From a bacterium (GTDB taxonomy: Bacteria > Vulcanimicrobiota > Xenobia > Xenobiales > JADMJV01), in assembly GCA_018266105.1 (NCBI GenBank), contig JAFEBA010000057.1, positions 1 to 64,000 of the forward strand: DNA of 64,000 nt, written 5' to 3'. Position 1 is the first letter of the stretch; each line of letters opens with the position of its first letter. This document shows, in pieces, positions 59,329 to 64,000 of the stretch. The translations under genes and the position numbers were made by a program. The notes below the pieces were generated by a model, which worked only from the letters and a program-made list of their open reading frames with translations, had not been told where the DNA came from and did no database searches.

Positions 59329-59814
59329 TTACTCAGCCGCGGCTCCCACAAAGATTGAATCCACCTTACCGTTCTTGAAGTGGAAGATGATTCCGCCGTA
59401 GATGCTGCCCACCACCATTTGCTCGGCCGATTCGCTTTCCTTGTCCAGCAGTTCTTGATAGGCTTTGCGCACCTCTTGCTGGCTGGACCCGATCCCGATT
59501 CCCTGAGGGGTTTTCCAGGCACAGGGGGCGCTCACTCTGAAACGTTCGACTCGCCAAACGGTGGCCTTGCCTTCACGGGAGAGCGTGACCACCAGTCCAC
59601 GCTTGGGGAAGCTCTGGTCCTTGACGGTCAGCCCGGTGGCCCCTTCCTCGATGGCTTTGCTTTCTTTGGCCGGTTTGCCCAGCATGCTGGCCACCTGTGA
59701 AGAATCCAGGCCTAGCTTCAATTCCCCAACCTTTTGGGTGTCAGCCAGTTTGAGGGGGGCAGCCAGGGCGAGGGCGGTGAGCAGGCCAATGAGGACGTGG
59801 GTAAGGTATCGCAT
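59329..59814 (-). CDS. small exported protein of unknown function
   Basis: This encodes 161 residues from ATG 59814; a longer frame reaches 59832. The signal peptide is MRYLTHVLIGLLTALALA. Two similar halves are seen: ELKLGLDSSQVASMLGKP (about 30-47) and GIGIGSSQQEVRKAYQELL (about 105-123). This repeat pattern recalls BamE/SmpA-like or DUF-type small envelope domains. The tail has IYGGIIFHFKNGKVDSIFVG. It is probably periplasmic. Confidence 0.7.
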   Translation of the reverse strand: MRYLTHVLIGLLTALALAAPLKLADTQKVGELKLGLDSSQVASMLGKPAKESKAIEEGATGLTVKDQSFPKRGLVVTLSREGKATVWRVERFRVSAPCAWKTPQGIGIGSSQQEVRKAYQELLDKESESAEQMVVGSIYGGIIFHFKNGKVDSIFVGAAAE

Positions 59815-59916
59815 CTGAGCTTTTTCAACCACCCGCGCTGGCTCCCTATAGTAGAAAAGCCCTGCCCTGGGACAGGTGGGCAGGGTTTATTTGAACTACT
59901 CTGTTTGGACGAGCTG

Positions 59917-60870
59917 TCAGCCCATCGCGGCCATGAGTTTGCGGGCAGTGTTGGCAAAAGTACCGGCTTTGTCGGTGCCATTCACGATGCGGCGGGCCCC
60001 TTCAAAGTCTTGTTTGCCGCCTCCAATGAAGTCGGAGAGCTTTTTGCCCGTAAAAGAGCCTTCTTTCATGCCTTCCACCAGGATGCGAGCGGCAATTTCG
60101 GGTTTCTTGGCCAGGTCGGGGTTGCCCACCAGGTCGATGCCTAGCTTTTTGGACCAGTTGGTGTAGTTGTTGCGACCGGTGATCTGCACGTAGCCGCGAC
60201 CCTTGTAGCGCTTGCCGTCGCCGGGCTGGTTGTTGCCCAGGTCGCTGCGTCCCTCGTAGGCCTCGCCGGAGGCGAACTCTTCCATGTATTTTCCGGCCCC
60301 CGACTCATGCACCGTGGTGGCCAGGATATAGGCGATCTGGGCTTTGTCGGTCACACCTTGCTTCTGGCATTCGCCTAAAATCAGGGGAAAGTTGGCCCGG
60401 GCTGCTTCCCGATAGCCCGGGTCGAGAGCATTGACGAGATTTTCGACATTGGCGGTGATGGGCTTGGCCGGGTCGAAAGCCTGAGTGCCGGACGTTCCGC
60501 CGGTTCCGGAAGCAGAACTGCCGCCACCGGCACCGCCGGCACCACCACTGGCCGAGACGCCGCCCGGAGCGCCCAGGTTGCTCATTCCCAGGGCGTTTTG
60601 CAGTCCGCCGCCGGCGCCCAACATCAGGGCCATCATGTCCAGCATCAGTTCCATCGTTTCCATTTGCTGCATCATCAACATCGTGGTGGGGTCCATCCCA
60701 AATCCGGAACTGGGAAAGGCGGACAGGGGGGCACCCGGTGTGCCAAAGCTGTTATTCAGCCCAAGGCAGCGCTGGGACACCGTCGAATCGAGCATTGGCA
60801 TTCCCACCGAGGGAGAGGCCGCTCCAGGATTGGCGTTGATCTGCAGGGTGGTGATAGTCGCTTGATACAT
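59917..60870 (-). CDS. GH19 chitinase/endolysin-like enzyme without signal peptide
   Basis: This encodes 317 residues. Residues 1-55 are polar, then comes a Met-rich helix (TTMLMMQQMETMELMLDMM, 62-80) and a Gly/Ser-rich linker (100-130). The enzyme domain (138-317) has catalytic Glu189 in TTVHESGAGKY, followed by AYEGRSDLGNNQPGDGKRYK and GRGYVQITGRNNYTNW, the GH19 signature of phage-type endolysins. It would cleave chitin or peptidoglycan glycans. A GGAGG precedes the ATG. The element at 60900-60931 links it to the other signal-less proteins. Confidence 0.85.
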   Translation of the reverse strand: MYQATITTLQINANPGAASPSVGMPMLDSTVSQRCLGLNNSFGTPGAPLSAFPSSGFGMDPTTMLMMQQMETMELMLDMMALMLGAGGGLQNALGMSNLGAPGGVSASGGAGGAGGGSSASGTGGTSGTQAFDPAKPITANVENLVNALDPGYREAARANFPLILGECQKQGVTDKAQIAYILATTVHESGAGKYMEEFASGEAYEGRSDLGNNQPGDGKRYKGRGYVQITGRNNYTNWSKKLGIDLVGNPDLAKKPEIAARILVEGMKEGSFTGKKLSDFIGGGKQDFEGARRIVNGTDKAGTFANTARKLMAAMG

Positions 60871-60899
60871 TAGGAACCTCCGGACTTGTCTGTTTCATC

Positions 60900-60931
60900 A
60901 GCTTAGTCCGAAGCGTGGAAATGCTACTCAA
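60900..60931 (-). promoter_or_regulatory. promoter-like element of the shared set (copy 6)
   Basis: On the minus strand it starts TTGAGTAGCATTTCCA with TAAGCT at 27-32. It keeps 8 of 11 core columns and shares the CTAAGCTG...AACAGAC stretch with the copy at 1507-1538. Confidence 0.4.
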
Positions 60932-61014
60932 GCAGACCGCTCAAGTACTAACAAAATGTAAAACCATTGTTACCGGCTTAAGTTAAGCTCACGGCTCCCT
61001 GGCTCTGGCCCGCT

Positions 61015-61770
61015 TTAGCTGAAGGTGTGGAAGCCGCTGGCCGAATCTGCTTGGCCCGGGGTCAGCACCTTCGGCATTACATAAACGGGTTGATTGTGTG
61101 AGTTGAAAAGTTCGGGATGGTTGGGGTCGAGCAGAGATTTCTCGCCTCCGTTGCTGATGACCTCAGCCGGTTGGTTCAATCCCTTGGGCAGGTAAATGTC
61201 GTGCTGGCTGACCTTGCCGACTTCATGGAAGAAGCCGACTTCTTTGCCCGGGTAGGTTCCGGGTTTGACTTCGAAAGCGCCGGGGTCGATGCTGACCTGA
61301 GCGGCTTCCAGGCCAACCTGGCACTCAATCACGTCCGATTCGGGAGTGTTGCCCAGACGAAAGCCTTTGTCCACCAGTGGCCGAGTCAGGGTGGTCTGCA
61401 TATTGGACCAACGATCGGCGAAGCTCTGGACTTCACGGTTCTGAGGCAGTCCGTCGCGCTTGCCGAAAATGAAGAAACTCCTTTTGTCCGTCCACACGCC
61501 CAGGTTCTGACCGAGCTGCTCGGCCGGCGTATTCTTCACGATTTCCTGAAACTGGGCCAGGCTGCGAACGGGTTGCCAGTCGCTCTCCGCATTGGGTCTG
61601 TGGGCCAGGGCGACGTGGTCGCTGACGGGGATGAAGCTGTCGGGTTTACAAGGCTTTACGACCGGTTCACCGTTGGCGGCGCTGGCCACGACCAGGTTGG
61701 TCATGCCTTTGCTGGCTGTCTGGCCGACGAAGTTGTTTTGCGTGAAAGCATACTGATTACGAATATCCAT
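61015..61770 (-). CDS. unknown protein without signal peptide, effector-like set
   Basis: This encodes 251 residues. The N-terminus is Asn/Gln-rich (MDIRNQYAFTQNNFVGQTAS). The rest is a mixed alpha/beta protein with WSNMQTTLTRPLVDKGFRLG and VEVKPGTYPGK-like text. No motif was recognised. There is no ribosome site; the element puts the ATG 38 bases after its first base, as for the gene at 53199. It lies downstream of a terminator, so it forms its own transcript. Confidence 0.65.
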   Translation of the reverse strand: MDIRNQYAFTQNNFVGQTASKGMTNLVVASAANGEPVVKPCKPDSFIPVSDHVALAHRPNAESDWQPVRSLAQFQEIVKNTPAEQLGQNLGVWTDKRSFFIFGKRDGLPQNREVQSFADRWSNMQTTLTRPLVDKGFRLGNTPESDVIECQVGLEAAQVSIDPGAFEVKPGTYPGKEVGFFHEVGKVSQHDIYLPKGLNQPAEVISNGGEKSLLDPNHPELFNSHNQPVYVMPKVLTPGQADSASGFHTFS

Positions 61771-61776
61771 GGAGAC

Positions 61777-61808
61777 ACACTATCGGAACTCCGTGAAAAA
61801 GCCATGAA
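61777..61808 (-). promoter_or_regulatory. promoter-like element of the shared set (copy 7)
   Basis: On the minus strand it starts TTCATGGCTTTTTCAC with TAGTGT at 27-32. The ATG follows 38 bases after position 1. It overlaps the T-run of the terminator of the preceding gene. Confidence 0.5.
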
Positions 61809-61838
61809 AAAAGGCCCCTCGTTGGTGGCGAGAGGCCT
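61806..61838 (-). terminator. rho-independent terminator after the CC-repeat gene
   Basis: AGGCC-C-CTCG (61812-61821) pairs with CGAG-A-GGCCT (61829-61838), nine pairs with one mismatch. On the minus strand it is followed by TTTTTTC. It ends the transcript of the Cys-rich gene at 61953. Confidence 0.85.
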
Positions 61839-61952
61839 CTTGGATCAGTTGGTCAGGGGGCCAGGAACTGTTGACAATTCGCCTCTGCGCCACTTGCTTC
61901 CAAGGGCCAGAGGCTGCAACGAGGCCAATCAGTCGCTAAGTGTCAACCGCTC

Positions 61953-62252
61953 CTAGTTGCAGCAAGCGGCGCCAGGTTGGCAGCAAGCTGCGCCCGGGGT
62001 GCAGCAGCTCTGAGCCTTCTGGTCGACTTCGCAGCAGTCCGCACCGGGCTTGCAGCACTCGGCCTCGGGCTGACAGCAGCTTTCGGCCTTTTGGTCGACC
62101 TGGCAGCAGTCCGCGCCAGGTTTGCAGCAGTCAGCACCGGGTTGGCAGCATTCGGCCAGTCGGGTGGCAGTGGGCAACTGTGCGCTGCGCGGTGCCGGTT
62201 CAGCTAAGGCAAGTCCGGTCAGGGCCAATACGGAAATAAGCATGGTTTTCAT
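61953..62252 (-). CDS. exported protein of nine Cys-Cys pairs in regular repeats
   Basis: This encodes 99 residues with a signal peptide (1-17). TGGAGGATCG precedes the ATG. All 18 Cys come in CC pairs at 35, 42, 49; 59, 66, 73; and 83, 90, 97. Pairs are 7 residues apart within a triplet, and triplets are 24 apart. The consensus is CC-Q-P-G-A-D inside a triplet, with QVDQKAES as the spacer. It could be a metallothionein-like metal binder or a disulfide-rich coat peptide. The next gene upstream is also Cys-rich and exported. Confidence 0.88.
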   Translation of the reverse strand: MKTMLISVLALTGLALAEPAPRSAQLPTATRLAECCQPGADCCKPGADCCQVDQKAESCCQPEAECCKPGADCCEVDQKAQSCCTPGAACCQPGAACCN

Positions 62253-62295
62253 GAGATCGATCCTCCAAAAATAATTGTGAACTGAGTTTGAGTCG

Positions 62296-62649
62296 CTAAG
62301 CGACGGGCTTGCTTGGGAGGATCTGTGGGGGAGCGCGGGGCTGGATTCCGGGAGTCCGGCCCGCCCCCAGGAGCGGAGCGGAATAGAAGGCGGGGGAGGA
62401 GGCGGTCAGCCGCGGTTCGGGCTGGGGCGCGCGAGTTCCGGGCAAGAGCGCCGCGACCGGAAGGGTCAGCAGCACCAGCCCGTGATCATCCTCATCGGGC
62501 GCACACGAGCACAGTTCCGGCTGGCACTGGCACTGGCTGGAAACCTTGTCTGTGCTATGGCAGCAGCAGGAGTCGGCCGTCGGTGACTGGATCCACATAG
62601 ACCAGCCTAAAAACAGCGAAACCACACCGAGCCATAGATTTATGCGCAT
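62296..62649 (-). CDS. Cys-cluster membrane or exported protein of unknown function
   Basis: This encodes 117 residues from ATG 62649; the frame to 62931 runs through the operator region and is rejected. A hydrophobic N-terminus (about 4-20) is followed by a seven-Cys cluster (28-30, 40, 42, 47, 49: CCCHSTDKVSSQCQCQPELC), an acidic stretch, a second hydrophobic segment (58-69) and a Pro-rich tail. It suggests metal (copper or zinc) binding near the membrane. Operator-like dyads lie upstream. Confidence 0.6.
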   Translation of the reverse strand: MRINLWLGVVSLFLGWSMWIQSPTADSCCCHSTDKVSSQCQCQPELCSCAPDEDDHGLVLLTLPVAALLPGTRAPQPEPRLTASSPAFYSAPLLGAGRTPGIQPRAPPQILPSKPVA

Positions 62650-62714
62650 CCAGGGGATCACGTCGCCTGTAACCAGTACTGGAGTCCTGAGTTCCCACCT
62701 TGCCAAAAAAAGTG

Positions 62715-62758
62715 CTTTGCGATACAAAGTGATTAGCAAGACACTTTGTATCGCAAAG
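62715..62758. promoter_or_regulatory. perfect 17-bp inverted repeat, double operator
   Basis: CTTTGCGATACAAAGTG (62715-62731) and its exact reverse complement (62742-62758) flank a 10-base spacer. Each half is itself a 15-bp dyad, CTTTG-N5-CAAAG, with centres 29 bp apart, near three helix turns. It lies between the divergent genes at 62649 and 62777. This is the form of an operator bound by a dimeric repressor at two sites. The regulator gene is not in the window. Confidence 0.85.
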
Positions 62759-62776
62759 TCGAGTCTGGAGGAACTG

Positions 62777-64000
62777 ATGTCCCGTTGGATCGCAATCTGC
62801 TCACTGGCAATAGCCGTTACGGCTGAAGCAGTTCTGTGGGGAATTCGGAGCGGGCCCGGATGGCTGATTTTGGTTGTCCTGGCCGCTCTCGCCTCCCAAT
62901 TTATGCGCTGGAGACTGGAGCGACCGGGCAACCTCTGGAGCGCCTGGCTCTGGTTGGCCGCATTCGGTCAGGCGGCAGCACCTTTGCTTTACGAGGCCGA
63001 AGTGGTGCATCAGCTGGCGCCCCCTCTGTGTCTGATCAGCTGCGTAATGGCCGTTTACTACACGGTGGCCCTGCCCCAGCCGATGGAATCCCTGACTCGC
63101 AACTGCCCCCTTGGACCCGGCTCGCTCGCACAAGCGGGGGCCATTGGCGCGGAACAGGTTCCACGGCTTTCGGTCTCCACTCGCAAAGGTCTGGGAATGG
63201 CCGCCCCCCTGGTGCTCTTGTTCGGTTTGCTGCTCAGTCAAGCCGATCCCGCTTTCCAAGGCTTCCTGATCGGCTGGCTGGGCGACTGGCAGGCCTGGGC
63301 CCTCAGAATCCTTCGCCTTGGACTTTGGGCCTGGCTGACTGCGGCCGTCTGGCTTCAGGCCCGCACCCGGCCCGCGGCCGATTGCTCGGACACTGCCGGT
63401 CGGAGTGATGCCGCCAGCTGGACGGTGGCCCTGCACACCACCAATCTGCTCTTCGCCAGCTTCCTGGCCTGTCAGGCTCGCTATCTTTTCGCCGGGCGCG
63501 CACCGGCCGGCATGACCCTGGCCGAATACGCTCGCCACGGTTTCTTTGAGCTCTTTCTGGCCTCTTTGCTGATTATCGCCCTGACCGTTTGGGTTTATGG
63601 CGCCACCTATGAGTGCGACCAGGCTCGTCCCTGTCGCCTGGCCTCTCAGCTGATGCTGCTTCTCACTTTTGGTCTGCTGGCCTCGTCCGCTCAGCGCATG
63701 TCGCTGTATGTGCAGAACTTCGGATTGACCCTGACTCGTGCTTATGTTCTGGCTACACTGGTTGGCATTACGGCCACCCTGGTGCTTTGTTGCTGGGCTC
63801 TGGGTTACCAGAAGCGCCCGGGATGGCTTCAAGCCCGTTTGCTGTTGCTGGGAATGCTTTCTTTGACCGGCGTGGGTCTGACCAATGTGGAAGCCTGGGT
63901 CGCTCGCACCAACCTGGCTCGAGCGGAGGTGGACCGCAACTATCTGCAGAGCCTGAGCAGCGATATCGAGCCTGCCTTAGGTGAAAGCGAGCAGGCCATT
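62777..64000 (+). CDS. DUF4153/DUF4173-type multi-pass membrane protein (partial)
   Basis: There are 408 codons without a stop, running off the window edge. A GGAGG lies 5 bases before the ATG. About ten membrane helices are seen. Family blocks are MTLAEYARHGFFELFLASLL, SAQRMSLYVQNFGLTLTRAY and, near the end, NVEAWVARTNLAR with YLQSLSSDIEPALG. The family is of unknown function. It diverges from the Cys-cluster gene across the double operator, so both may be co-regulated. Confidence 0.83.
   Translation, partial: MSRWIAICSLAIAVTAEAVLWGIRSGPGWLILVVLAALASQFMRWRLERPGNLWSAWLWLAAFGQAAAPLLYEAEVVHQLAPPLCLISCVMAVYYTVALPQPMESLTRNCPLGPGSLAQAGAIGAEQVPRLSVSTRKGLGMAAPLVLLFGLLLSQADPAFQGFLIGWLGDWQAWALRILRLGLWAWLTAAVWLQARTRPAADCSDTAGRSDAASWTVALHTTNLLFASFLACQARYLFAGRAPAGMTLAEYARHGFFELFLASLLIIALTVWVYGATYECDQARPCRLASQLMLLLTFGLLASSAQRMSLYVQNFGLTLTRAYVLATLVGITATLVLCCWALGYQKRPGWLQARLLLLGMLSLTGVGLTNVEAWVARTNLARAEVDRNYLQSLSSDIEPALGESEQAI

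Noticed and set aside
62801-63832. 343-codon minus-strand frame near the right edge
   Set aside because: The plus strand has a longer, uninterrupted membrane-protein frame with a ribosome site and family motifs.

Overview
The window is 64 kb of a high-GC bacterial chromosome, roughly 60% G+C by eye. Genes are densely packed and many overlap by 1-8 bases. No rRNA, tRNA, insertion sequence, phage or CRISPR array was recognised. The core genes are grpE-dnaK-dnaJ, lspA, rny, dacB, accB, nrdR, ftsA, alaS, rtcB, proBA and dnaE. The lipoprotein signal peptides, LspA, FtsA and many exported proteins fit a diderm-type free-living bacterium. I cannot place it in a phylum from sequence alone. The mix of familiar core genes with many unrecognisable proteins suggests a poorly sampled lineage.

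Layout. 1-290 is a GC-rich tandem array. 326-1472 holds a small haem protein and a short subtilase-like protein. 1.7-5.1 kb is the grpE-dnaK-(terminator)-dnaJ chaperone cluster, followed by a membrane-protein cassette (DUF2157, DUF4401 and GDYXXLXY-type). 8.2-10.6 kb carries a response-regulator/adenylate cyclase translationally coupled to a cNMP-binding membrane protein, then lspA. A second GC-rich tandem array sits at 11.45-11.61 kb. 12.5-15.9 kb is an RNase Y operon with overlapping genes, followed by a caspase-fold protein that has lost both catalytic residues. 20.3-27.9 kb is a minus-strand operon: HisRS-like, AccB, MsbA-like ABC transporter, DegT aminotransferase, heparinase II/III. 28.2-31.3 kb is ftsA-nrdR-thymidine phosphorylase. 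33.4-36.5 kb is alaS plus an exported ankyrin protein. 41-46 kb has a response regulator with rtcB, then proBA. 46-64 kb is richer in accessory genes: peptidases, a lipase, a chitinase-like enzyme, Cys-rich exported proteins, dnaE, and a membrane protein that runs off the window edge.

The most interesting signal is a set of proteins without signal peptides: a short subtilase-like protein, a full subtilase, a GH19 chitinase/endolysin-like protein, two glycine-zipper proteins and two unknowns. They are scattered as single units on the minus strand. Their upstream regions can be aligned without gaps over about 32 bases. The alignment has a TTCA box, a T-rich run ending in CA, and a TA step 26 bases after the first T. 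In three of them the start codon lies exactly 38 bases after the first T, which predicts leaderless mRNAs. This looks like a dedicated regulon of non-classically exported, effector-like proteins.

Other items for a second look are: a structured leader or small RNA with a strong terminator at 52.26-52.41 kb; a perfect 17-bp inverted repeat made of two 15-bp operator-like dyads at 62.72-62.76 kb; a protein built from nine Cys-Cys pairs in a 24-residue super-repeat; and three probable non-canonical starts (CTG, CTG, ATT). All functional calls come from reading motifs by eye. No database search was run.
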